This document shows positions 24,007 through 33,561 of a stretch of 64,000 nt of DNA, piece after piece; position 1 is the stretch's first letter; every line of letters begins with the position of its first letter. Under the pieces are notes generated by a model that had not been told where the DNA came from, made no database searches, and saw only the letters and a list, made by a program, of their open reading frames with translations. Both the position numbers and the translations under genes were made by a program. This DNA is from Elymus sibiricus (taxonomy: Eukaryota; Streptophyta; Magnoliopsida; Poales; Poaceae), in NCBI GenBank assembly GCA_039707655.1, contig CM077665.1, forward strand, positions 80,725,954 through 80,789,953, given 5' to 3'.

Positions 24007-25595
24007 TCACCACCACCTTCATCATCTTCACCACCAAAGGAGACTTGAGTACACGGGTATGGGCACTCCCCTTGGCTTGAGCCAAGCTTGGAAGAGATGC
24101 CCCGGTATCGTATCACCATCACTTTTATTTTCCTTTACCTGTTTTAGTTCGATCCTTAGCTCTTTCGTGATTTAGTTGAATAAAAGTCTAGTATGATCTA
24201 TTTTCGAGTGCTAGTTTCGTGATCTATCTATCTATGTAATCGAGCGAGAGTTATATAATGAAGTTTAGTTTGAGCTTTGGCTTCTTTACTTTTCTGTTGC
24301 AATCAAAATGAAAAGGAAAATAAATGAAAAGGATCATATGCTAAAATTTATTGGAGATTGACAAACATAGCATTGGTCAATGATGCAATTCATGAAAGAA
24401 TTAATAAGGGAAGAGAAGATTCACATGCAAATACACTATCTTGGACATCTTTTATGATTGTGAGCCCCCATTAAATATTATATGCCAAAATTGTTGACGT
24501 TGGACAAGGAAGACAACGTAATGAATTATGTTTGTTCATATTCACATAGAATTTATATTGTCATAGATCCTTCAACATGTGGTGCTTGCTCAATATCTTT
24601 GCTAGCCAAAAATTCCGCAGTAAGTAGAGATACTACTTGTGCATCCAAAAACCCTAAACCCAAACTCATTCTTTGAGAGTCCACCATACCTACCTATGGA
24701 TTGAGTAAGATCCTTCAAGTAAGTTGTCATTGGTGCACTAAGGCAATAAAAATTGCTTCTAATGTGTTTGATCAATTAGTGTAAGAGAAAATTGAGCGTT
24801 GTACGAACTTGTGATGGCAAAGTAATAAAAGCGACAGACTGCATAATAATGGTTGCTATCATAAGGGGCAATATAACGTGACGTTCTTTTGCATTAAGGG
24901 ATTTGGCATACAAACCAAAAAGCGCATGACAACCTCTGCTTCCCTCTGCAAAGGGCCTATCTTTTACTTTTATGTATTTACTTTCATGCAAGAGTCAAAG
25001 TATTCTTCCCTATTCCTTTTTACTTTTTCTTTTTGCAAGCATCATGTGGTGAGGAAAGATCTAGGCACATATATCCAGTTGAATATGAGTGAGCATGCGT
25101 TATTATTGTTGACATCACCCTTGAGGTGAATACGTTGGGAGTCAAAACTATAAGCCCCTATCTTTCTATGTGTCCGGTTGAAACTTTTTGCTCATGGCTA
25201 TGATGTGAGTGTTAGCAATCATAGAATATTAAATAATGGTTGAGTATGTGGACTTGCCAAAAGGCTCCGACACGAGACCCTTCCTGAAAATATGATGAAT
25301 TGTAGTTGCAAAGTTGACTTAGAACATAGTTTGTTGGTTTTCAATAAGGTTTATGCTTTATACTTCTATGATGTGATGAATTGTTACTTGCTCATGAGAA
25401 GTTATATGATGAAGTTATATAATAAAAGTTATATGAATAAGTTCTACGATAAAGTTTGTTCCTGCTATGATATTAAGCATGATGCTACTATGTCTGTATT
25501 TTGTTTTTATCGACACCTCTTTCACAAACCATGTGGACATGTCTTTCGATATCGGCTTTCGCTTGAGGACAAGTGAGGTCTAAGCTTGGGGGAGT
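24007..25595 (+). other. non-coding 3' domain and polypurine tract of Sabrina-like element
   Basis: No credible gene. The domain contains blocks at 24677-24697 and 24939-24963 that match the nested Athila element in element sense. A polypurine tract TAAGCTTGGGGGAG lies at about 25581-25594, one base from the 3' LTR. Confidence 0.7.
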
Positions 25596-27116
25596 TGATA
25601 CGTACATTTTGCATCATGATTTCCTACTATTTTTTATAATGGTTTTATGCATAATAATGATTTATGGAGTAATTCTAATGCCTTTTCTCTCATAATATGC
25701 AAGGTTTACACAAAGAGGGAGAATGCCGGCAGTTGGAATTCTGGACCCAAGAAAAGCACATCAGAGATACCTATTCTGCACAACTCCAATGAAGCTGAAA
25801 TTTTACGGAGCATATTTTTGGAATAAATATAAAATACTGGAGCGGAAAACTACCGGAGGGGGCAAACCTGGTGGGCACAACCCACCAGGGCGCGTCAGGC
25901 CCCCCTGGGCGCGCCCTGATGGGTTGTGGCCTCCTCGGTCAACCTCCGGTGCCCATCTTCTGATATATAGTCACATTTAACCTAGAAAAAAATGAGAGGA
26001 GGACTTTCGGGACGAAGCGCCACCGCCTCAAGGCGGAACTTGGGCAGGAGCTCTTTTACCCTCCGGCGGAGCGATTCCGCGGGGGGAACTTCCCTCCCGG
26101 AGGGGGAAATCGAAGCCATCGTCATCACCAACACCCCTCTCATCTTTGGGAGGCCAATCTTCATCAACATCTTCAACAGCACCATCTCCTCTCAAACCCT
26201 AGTTCATCTCTTGTGTTCAATCTTTGTACCAGAACCTCAGATTGGTACCTATGGGTGACTAGTAGTGTTGATTACATCTTGTAGTTGATTATTATATGGT
26301 TTATTTGGTGGAAGATTATATGTTCAGATCCATTATGCTATTCAATACCCCTCTGATCTTGAGCATGAATATTATTTGTGAGTAGTTACCTTTGTTCTTG
26401 GGGTCACGGGAGAAGTCATGTTGCAAGTAATCATGTGAATTTGATATGTGTTCGATATTTTGATGATATGTATGTTGTGATTCCCTTAGTGGTGTCATGT
26501 GAACGTCGACTACATGACACTTCACCATCTTTGGGCCTAAGGGAATGCATTGTGGAGTAGTTATTAGATGATGGGTTGCTAGAGTGACAGAAGCTTAAAC
26601 CCTAGTTTATGCGCTAGTTCGTAAGGGGCTGATTTGGATCCAAATGTTTAATGCTATGGTTAGATTTTATCTTAATACTTTTCTCGTAGTTGCGGATGCT
26701 TGCGAGGGGGTTAATCATAAGTGGGAGGTTTGTTCAAGTAAGAACAACACCCAAACACCGGTCCACCCACATATCAAATTATCAAAGTAGCGAACGCAAA
26801 TCAAACCAACATGATAAAAGTGACTAGATGAAATTCTCGTGTACCCTCAAGAACGCTTTGCTTATTATAGGAGACCGTTTTGGCATGTCCTTTGCCACAA
26901 AAGGATTGGTCTACCTTTCTGCACTTTATTTACCATTATCGTTACTTGCTCGTTACAAATTATCTTGCTATCAAACTATCTGTTACCTATAATTTCAGTG
27001 CTTGCAGAAACTACCTTGCTGAAAACCGCTTGTCATTTCCTTTTGCTCCTCGTTGGGTTCGACACTCTTACTTATCGAAAGGACTACGATTGATCCCCTA
27101 TACTTGTGGGTCATCA
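25596..27116 (+). repeat. 3' LTR of Sabrina-like element (1521 bp)
   Basis: Starts TGATACGTACATTTTGC and ends GGGTCATCA; followed by TSD GTCCC at 27117-27121. It is highly similar to the 5' LTR apart from substitutions and small indels. The GC palindrome lies at about 25870-25932, and a GATATATAG TATA-like element follows near 25964. Confidence 0.9.
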
Positions 27117-28795
27117 GTCCCCTAGCGAGGAGCTTTGCCATGGTCGGGACCTTCTCACCATCGCGCTCGTTGCTACTATGGCTAGCCAGCCCCGAGGACC
27201 AACCCGAGCTCATAGGCGTTTCCGTGGTGCTGCGTAGATGCAGCCCTGCTCGTTTGCATTCTGTAGACCCGAGCCCGAGCAAGGCTGAACTCCGGCCACT
27301 GCCAAAGCCGATGCGGTGCTCGAACCAGGCCACCCCGCGTCCTCCCGTTCCCACCAATGGATGCGCGCGTGCGCCAGCAAGCTATAGTCGCAAACCGCTC
27401 GTCGATTCGTTCCTTCTAGCGCCGTCCCGAGCAACTCTGGCGTGCCTCCGCCGCGGGATATGGTCGTCGCCGGCGATGCTGATGTGGCACCGTCATTAGG
27501 GCTTAATTCCCACGCTAACCACCCCCACAGCCTATGACACATGGGCCCCGGCCCTGCTAAATTTTAGTTAAGTTCTAATTAAACACTTTTAGCCACTGTT
27601 TTAATGAGATGCGGGTCCCACCGGTCAGGTTTGACCTGGACCGGGTCAGTTGACCTGCTGACGCAGGTGTGACGGAGTGCTGACATCATAATATCTTTTC
27701 TGGTTTTAAAATAAGTCTAAATGATCTGTTAAATTCCAAAAAAATTATAAAACTCCTAGAATTCATAGAAAATAATCTATAACTCATATGAAAATAAGTT
27801 ATATATGAAAAATGTTCAAAAAAATCCAAATAATCCATATGTACCATTTTCATTCATGATAGAACAACTTATGCCCTCTATTTAGGACAAATCATATAAA
27901 TGACATTTAAATAGCCATGTACGGAGTTTGAATTTGAACCTTTGGTTCAAACCAATTTCATTTAATCTGGTTGCTAGATGCATTAGCTCAATCAGTAGCA
28001 TATTACCATGTCATGATCATGCATCATAGTGTTGCATTTCCGTGGATTGAATGTTGTTCCCTCTTGTTTGCCGGTGTTGTTCCCCCTCGGTAGACGTTGT
28101 TCCGACGTTGAGATCGATGTCACCGATGAAGACTCACTGTTATCTTTAGAAGTGTTAGGCAAGCAAACCCCCTTGAGCATTCCGATACAATCCCACTTTC
28201 TCACCCTTTCTCTCTTTTGCTGCATTAGGACAACAACGATTCAACTGTTACATGTTTTGGTAGTGGAACCCATTCCTCTACATGACCTGTTTTGCCATAG
28301 TAAATAGTTGAAACCTCTTAGCATGAGTAGCAACTGCTTGAGCCTTGTTGTGACTACTCATCCATGTTCGCTTGTTGTGCTTGCTATGCTTAGAGCGGTG
28401 CCGAGTCTGATCCATCTCGGCGATGAATTGGAATGGTTCTGATCATGTCCTACTGTGTGAAAGCTAAGTGTGTGAATCCGATTTGGTAACACTACTAGGT
28501 AAAACCCTAGCAGTAGCGCGGGTCAAAAGCCTAGCAGTAGCGCGGACAGTCGCGCTACTGCTACGGTGCTACAACTAACTTTTAGCGGTAGCGCCGGTTG
28601 CCCAGCGCTACAACTAACTTTTAGCAGTATCGTCGGTTGCCCGGCGCTGCTGGTAACTGAGTTAGCAATAGCCTGCTTTTTTAACCCGCGCCACTACTAA
28701 TCGCGCATATTTCTTTTTTTATATTTATATTGTATTTACACACGGTTATACATATTAATATACAACATCAATAATAATTGTGGAAGAAACAACAT

Positions 28796-28960
28796 TTAGA
28801 TTAAAGTGGATGGGTGCAAGTGATCAAGTTGGGTTAGTAGGAAAATATGATGTTACGACGGCACACAAGTGTCGAATGAAAGGACACTTGTGTGCCGTCG
28901 TAACATCATATTTTCCTACTAACCCAACTTAATCACTTGCACCCATCCACTTTAATCTAA
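28796..28960. repeat. near-perfect hairpin, 78-bp arms with a 9-base loop
   Basis: The left arm 28796-28873 is the reverse complement of 28883-28960 with a single mismatch (within TGATCAAG against CTTAATCA). The loop is GAATGAAAG (28874-28882). A transcript would fold into one long double-stranded RNA stem. It lies inside the CACTA, between the sub-terminal repeats and the 3' end of the captured gene. Confidence 0.9.
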
Positions 28961-29128
28961 TATATGTCATCTAATAACTCATCATCCTTAGTCACATAAC
29001 AACTTATATATCATCATCTTAATCATCTAACAATTCATGACAAATTAACCATTACTACATAATGTCATAAACTAGAAAAGATCCTCTCTCTTAGCTAGCA
29101 CATACTATTCTCTCCTAGGTAGAACCTA

Positions 29129-30347
29129 CTACTCTCTCCTAGGTAAAATAGCATAAAACATGTAAGCTCCTTCCACTCCATTATGAAGAATAGAGATCCA
29201 CCTATCTCTGACATGTGGCCTGCGCAAATCGTTTGCATCTCCGCCAAGTGGTTGTCTGCGGTCTTTCATTACTTTGCTAAATATTTTGAGTTTCAGGCTT
29301 CCATCCCTTCTAGAAACCGAGTATGCATTGCGGAAACATGTAGGCCACCGTGATCGTAAGCTGATAACATTCAAATAATGACCTTCTACAAACATCAGTT
29401 CAGGCACAACCTCTGGCGGGAATTTCTGTTGAAGAACATAATAATAATATAGTTAGCAATCTAGTTTTGCTTAAGAAAAATTTATGTATGCAAACTATGG
29501 ACTAATTAATGACACAATGCTATCTACGTGAAAGTTACTATGGTTCAACTCATGCACTAGATGCACGTATTCAGAATAACTTTCGCCAATATATTCATAA
29601 TTGATCTTAAAATTATCAACATCATCAATAAATGAGATCAAATGATTTTTCTCCAACCAAGTTAGATCGGAGCCAGGACTGTAGTAGGTCCGGTCTACTA
29701 TCTTTTGAATTTTTTTGGAGAAGAGAAATAAGTTGTCAATTAAAAATAAACAAGTTAAGTAGGGATGGACACCAACTATTTTTAAATAAACAATGCAAAT
29801 TACTTAACAAATATGGTTGACAAACTCACATAGAGGTAAAACTGGAAGCATATCGACATCCACCCAAATTTCGATATTACCTTCAATATCATCTTCAGGA
29901 CGAATATCGAAGGTTATTTCCATATCCTCCTGAAATCCATATGACTTTCCTAGAGCTTCCCAATTTGAGCAACCAAAATGCGAGTGATTAAATGCATTGT
30001 ATAGTTTAACCCGAAATGTGAAACCATGTTTAGTCCTCAGGTGAACTCTCCTCGTCTTCATATTCTCCACTTCTTGAAAACCGAGCTTCTCCAAGACATA
30101 CCGTCTTGCATGGCAGGGGATGCACTAGTCGGATTGTAAAAAACGGAAATTACACGTTGAAGCAAAGAAACACAAAGTCATGATTAATTACAAAAAAATA
30201 GTTGTCATCGTTGCATACCGTAAAAATATCAAAGGTCTCGTCAAGCTTGATGGTGAAGAACCTACCGTTTCGCAGGTGAGGCCTGTCGCACAGACCCTGA
30301 TCTTCGCCGCATAAATCACACTCAGGTATCCGATCGTCGTCAGACAT
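29129..30347 (-). pseudogene. B3-domain-like plant gene captured in a CACTA element
   Basis: Minus strand, at least four exons. Exon 1 is 30219-30347 (43 codons, MSDDDRIPECDLCG; CxxC and CxxxxxxC pairs). Exon 2 is about 29830-30124, with the fold pattern VHLRTKHGFTFRVKLY..HFGCSNWEALGKSYGF..MEITFDI, which fits a plant B3-type DNA-binding domain. Exon 3 is about 29516-29701 (IVDRTYY..EKNHLISFI). Exon 4 is 29129-29425, ending in a TAG. Introns 1 and 3 have GT/AG and preserve frame. The joint between exons 2 and 3 does not give an in-frame product with the best-looking donor (GTGAGT), so the copy may be damaged. I recall related multi-copy proteins in other grass CACTA elements. Whether it is expressed cannot be seen. 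Confidence 0.6.
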
Positions 30348-31130
30348 TTCCTGTGTTCATGATTCAAAGATTAAAAATTGACGATAATTATACAAGAAAC
30401 TATTCAACATGGGTTGAGTTTTGGTCTGTCGAGATTGATATGGTGGTGTATGATGGTGGACACTCCCTCACACTAATATTTTGACCGTCGGTGATGGTCG
30501 CTCCTCCCTTCATTCCCGCATGCATTACCAAAATCTCTAGTACACGAGAATGAAGGAGGAAGCGACCCCCACGACAACAGTCGGGATTCTTCCTCTGGTA
30601 TTTCGACCGTCGGTGCTAGTCGCTTACTCTCCCTCTCTCGCGCATTATACCAAGGTATATATCACGAAAAAAGTTCGGCATGACCGTTGCTAAAATAGGA
30701 TATATCGAGCGCCTGAAATTTGCTGAAACGAAAATGAATCAACATTCCGGCAAAACATAGGCACTAGGAGGTGTTCCCTGCAAAATGATACACACGTCGA
30801 AAGAGACAACCAATACATGTGAAAATATTTAAATGTATTTTCTATTCTATTACAAACTTTTTTACTGAAAAATAACTAACCATCAATTATAGCCAAACCT
30901 ATAAACTTGTGGCCACCTTCGTCAACACATACAAAGCACCTCAAGTGTCTACCCAAAATATTGCCTAAAACATTCTAGCCTAAAAAATACTAATTAACTA
31001 TTAACTATCTACCATATGAACCCTAGAAAGTGGCCACCTCTGCTGCCATTATCATCCTACCTATAAACTATCTACCATATGAACCCTAGAAATTAAAACA
31101 AAGAAGAAGAGAGGTAGAGGACGGAGGCTA
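30348..31130. other. presumed upstream region of the captured gene
   Basis: AT-rich sequence between the first coding exon and the GC-rich minisatellite; no coding region seen. CGACCGTCGGTG occurs twice (about 30483 and 30607) in a 120-base imperfect duplication of the type GACCGTCGGTG..GGTCGCT. It may contain the 5' UTR and first intron. Confidence 0.4.
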
Positions 31131-31194
31131 CCTGCGGCGGAGGGGACTTGGGACGGCGGAGGGGGTCGACGACGGCGAGAGGCAGCGGGGTCTT

Positions 31195-31420
31195 GCGGCG
31201 GCGATGGACGGCTGGGACGGGGAAGGGCCGCCGCATGGGGAGGGCCGGGACGGGGGAGGGCGGCCGCATAGGGAGGGCCACCACATGGGGATGGCCGGGA
31301 CGGGGAAGGGGGTGCGTGGGGAGGGCCGCCGCATGGGGAGGGCCGGGACGGGGGAGGGCGGCCGCGTGGGGAGGCTGGGACGGGGAGGGCCGCTGCGTGG
31401 GGAGGACGGACGGGATGAGG
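31195..31420. repeat. GC-rich minisatellite inside the CACTA element
   Basis: Imperfect tandem copies of GGGCCGGGACGGGGGAGGGC..CGCATGGGG, about 30-60 bp per unit. Long frames on either strand here (proline/arginine or glycine/arginine-rich) are by-products of composition, not genes. Confidence 0.8.
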
Positions 31421-31844
31421 GAGTGTCGATGCGAGGGAGAGAGTGGAGAGGGAGGGAGTGAGGAGGGAGAGAGTGAGGAGAGAGTGAGGGGCGCGGGGAA
31501 GAAGATAAGTGGATAAACTTAGCAGTAGCGCATGTAGGGGACCGGCGCTACTGCTAAGTTGGGCAAGGGGGAGTTGGGCACGGGCTAGCCACACTAGCAG
31601 CGCTGGTCCATGACCGACACTCCTGTTAATAGGATTAGCAGTAGCATCGGTTACAGCCCTTCGCTGCTACTGTGGCTAGCCCGTGAGCGTACGGTGTGCC
31701 TCACCTACTAGTAGCGTTGGTGACCTATACATGCGCTACTGCTATATCTTACTAGTAGCGCGTGTTTTGGACGGCGCTACTACTAATTAACAGTAGCGCC
31801 GGCTCTTTATCCATCGCTACTAGTAATATTCTACCTATAAGCTA

Positions 31845-31956
31845 CTCCCTCCGTCCAAAAATACTTGTCCTAGAAATGGATGTATCTAGACTTATTTTAG
31901 TTATAGATACATCCATTTTATTCATTTTTAGGACAAGTATTTTCCGACGGAGGGAG
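31845..31956. mobile_element. Stowaway MITE (Tc1/mariner type), 112 bp
   Basis: Terminal inverted repeats CTCCCTCCGTCC and the complement ending GGAGGGAG, with TA target duplications at 31843-31844 and 31957-31958. The two halves are largely complementary (ACTTGTCCTAGAAATGGATG against CATTTTTAGGACAAGT), giving the usual foldback. It sits just inside the right end of the CACTA element and is thus the younger insertion. Confidence 0.9.
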
Positions 31957-33561
31957 TATTTCCTAGTAGTGTAAAGGTAGCGGTGAGAGGCCATGTAGGA
32001 GTACATGGTGGGTTATCTCATTGAAACCGCTCTTAGGACCTGAGTTCTGTGTTTGTGTTCCAAGACAAGATACTACCGCACATTGGGCTCCGCTAACTCG
32101 AGCTCTCTCGGCCTATTGACTTCCATGTTCTCAATCCAAGAGTCACAGTAGTTCGAAACATTTATAGGTTGTGACACGGCCTGCGAAGTGGATGAACGGC
32201 CCACTCGGGACCGGCTTGGGGCCCTGCTCACATCGTTTGAGGCCGTATTGGAAACCTCGGTCGGACTTCCATTATGGGTTCCAAGATAGGCGACTACCTT
32301 GGGCATGAGTCGTTATAAGTTAACGCCCGTGGCCGACACCCTCGCCAGGCTTCTGCTTGAAGATTGCCGCGATACATGACGTGTATATGGTGGTAAGTGG
32401 TGAGAGCGTGTGTGAACAGGTATACCCCTGCAAGGTAAATGATCTGTTCGAATAGCCGCGTCCTCGGATATGGACTACTTGGAGATTTGCATTGTTCATA
32501 GATAACTTGAGATGGATACTCTAAAATATGCAAGATAAGTGTGAGTGTTATGGATGGCCTTCTCGTAGAAAGACGGGAGAGGATCCATAGTGGTGTATTG
32601 ATGTCGTGAATATGTGGACTCGTGTGCGCTATCCCACCTCAAAGAAAGTACTCGTAGTTGTAGTACAGGTTAGCTAAGAGTTAAAGCTGGCTTGCTGCAA
32701 TAAACTCCACAACCCCTTTGTTGACAATGATGCATATGTAGATGGTTTCCATGTAAGTCTTGCTGAGTACCTTTGTACTCACGGTTGCTTAATTTATGTT
32801 TTTGCAGAGGAGACTTCTGTCTCACTAGCGATGTATTCGATGTTGACCGGATTAGCTTGGGAATCCCAAGCAGAGGTCTGGCTCCTTTGGGAGGGTCGTT
32901 ATAGATTTTCAGGCTCCTCCAGCCACTTTTAGTAGATGTCTGTACCCAGACATGTTATGCTTTCGCTTGTTGCTTGTATGACTTGAGTGTTGGGTCTTGT
33001 GGCCCCTGTTTGTAATATCATACTATGTTGGCTCTTATGAGCCTTTAATAAATACTTGAGTCATAGAGTTATGTTGTGATACCATGTTGTACCAACACAT
33101 ACTTGCATGTTATGCGTACATGCGATATGTATTGCTATGTGTGGGGTCCCGACACTCGGTTACACCGAGATGCTAGGGTTTGGCTTATGATTTGTCATAG
33201 GTGACTCGGTGGCACTAAAGGGAAAGGTTTGGTGGGACCGAATTGGCTTTTAGGGTTTTGGACATAATTGATAGGGGTCTCTAAGCACTTGAGCAACGAG
33301 ATCATCATCAATACCTCATCCCCTTTTAATGGTATTGGCTTTCCTATGGATTCAATGTGATCAAGATCACTTACATCAAAATGTAAAGTCTTGAAGCTTT
33401 TTCCAATATATTTCCTTTGCATCATAGGGGTTCCACATCACATATCCTAGCCATGCCAATCATTGAACATTTCCTGAAATATACTTGATTGATTCATTAG
33501 TTCAATGAGCTATATGTTGGAATTAATTACCAAAACCACCAAGTGATAAGTTGTGCTTTCA

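Larger units (their letters stand above)
8947..27116 (+). mobile_element. Sabrina-like Athila-clade Gypsy retrotransposon, with a nested element
   Basis: Plus-strand element of about 10.3 kb once the nested 14855-22767 insertion is removed. It has two LTRs (8947-10454 and 25596-27116), a primer-binding site of the Asp-tRNA type used by Athila elements, gag, protease, RT/RNase H and integrase, a further short ORF in the env position, and a polypurine tract. A perfect GTCCC TSD flanks it. Coding parts carry several stops and frameshifts, so it is no longer autonomous. The LTR end TACTTGTGGGTCATCA and the TGATACGTCCATTTTGCATCA start are as I remember for Triticeae Sabrina; the name needs a TREP comparison. 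Confidence 0.8.
28490..31971. mobile_element. CACTA DNA transposon, 3482 bp, non-autonomous, gene-carrying
   Basis: Terminal inverted repeat CACTACTAGG (28490) and its complement ending at 31971, flanked by TSD TAA. Sub-terminal regions hold many copies of TAGCAGTAGCGC-like motifs in both orientations (28500-28690 and 31510-31835), as expected for transposase-binding repeats. There is no transposase gene. The interior contains a long hairpin, a spliced B3-like plant gene on the minus strand, a GC-rich minisatellite and a Stowaway MITE. It is inserted in the solo LTR. Confidence 0.85.
28487..31974. repeat. 3-bp TSD TAA of the CACTA element
   Basis: TAA at 28487-28489 and at 31972-31974, just outside the CACTACTAGG and CCTAGTAGTG ends. 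A 3-bp TSD is characteristic of CACTA transposons. Confidence 0.85.
8008..33154. mobile_element. solo LTR of about 3.49 kb (Gypsy-like), carrying two further insertions
   Basis: Three pieces, 8008-8946, 27117-28489 (after one GTCCC copy) and 31975-33154, join into one sequence with TG/CA ends (TGTCACATCCC to GGGTCCCGACA, so TGTC and GACA are inverted). It is flanked by the CTCGG TSD and has no internal coding domain, so it is a solo LTR made by unequal recombination between the LTRs of a former element. It holds GC-rich segments at 8470-8940 and 27120-27500 with no convincing protein. Superfamily is inferred from length and ends only. Confidence 0.75.
8003..33159. repeat. 5-bp TSD CTCGG flanking the solo LTR
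   Basis: CTCGG lies at 8003-8007 directly before TGTCAC, and again at 33155-33159 directly after CCCGACA. This pair spans the nested block and proves that the two outer pieces belong to one insertion. Confidence 0.85.
6936..33561 (-). mobile_element. Copia 5' LTR, split by a solo LTR and its nested insertions
   Basis: The LTR proper is 6936-8007 plus 33160-33561, about 1.47 kb. Read on the minus strand it starts TGAAAGCACAAC at 33561 and ends near GATCCTATA at 6936. It contains the CTCGGT..ACCGA motif repeats typical of one Triticeae Copia LTR group and, on the minus strand, a TATATA box near 7725. Removing the solo LTR and one CTCGG duplication at 8003-8007/33155-33159 restores a continuous sequence. 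The matching 3' LTR is absent, so this is a remnant with gag only. Confidence 0.75.

Noticed and set aside
31061..31594. 177-residue proline-rich frame on the minus strand
   Set aside because: Translation of a GC-rich minisatellite within a CACTA element; the opposite strand gives equally long glycine/arginine-rich frames.
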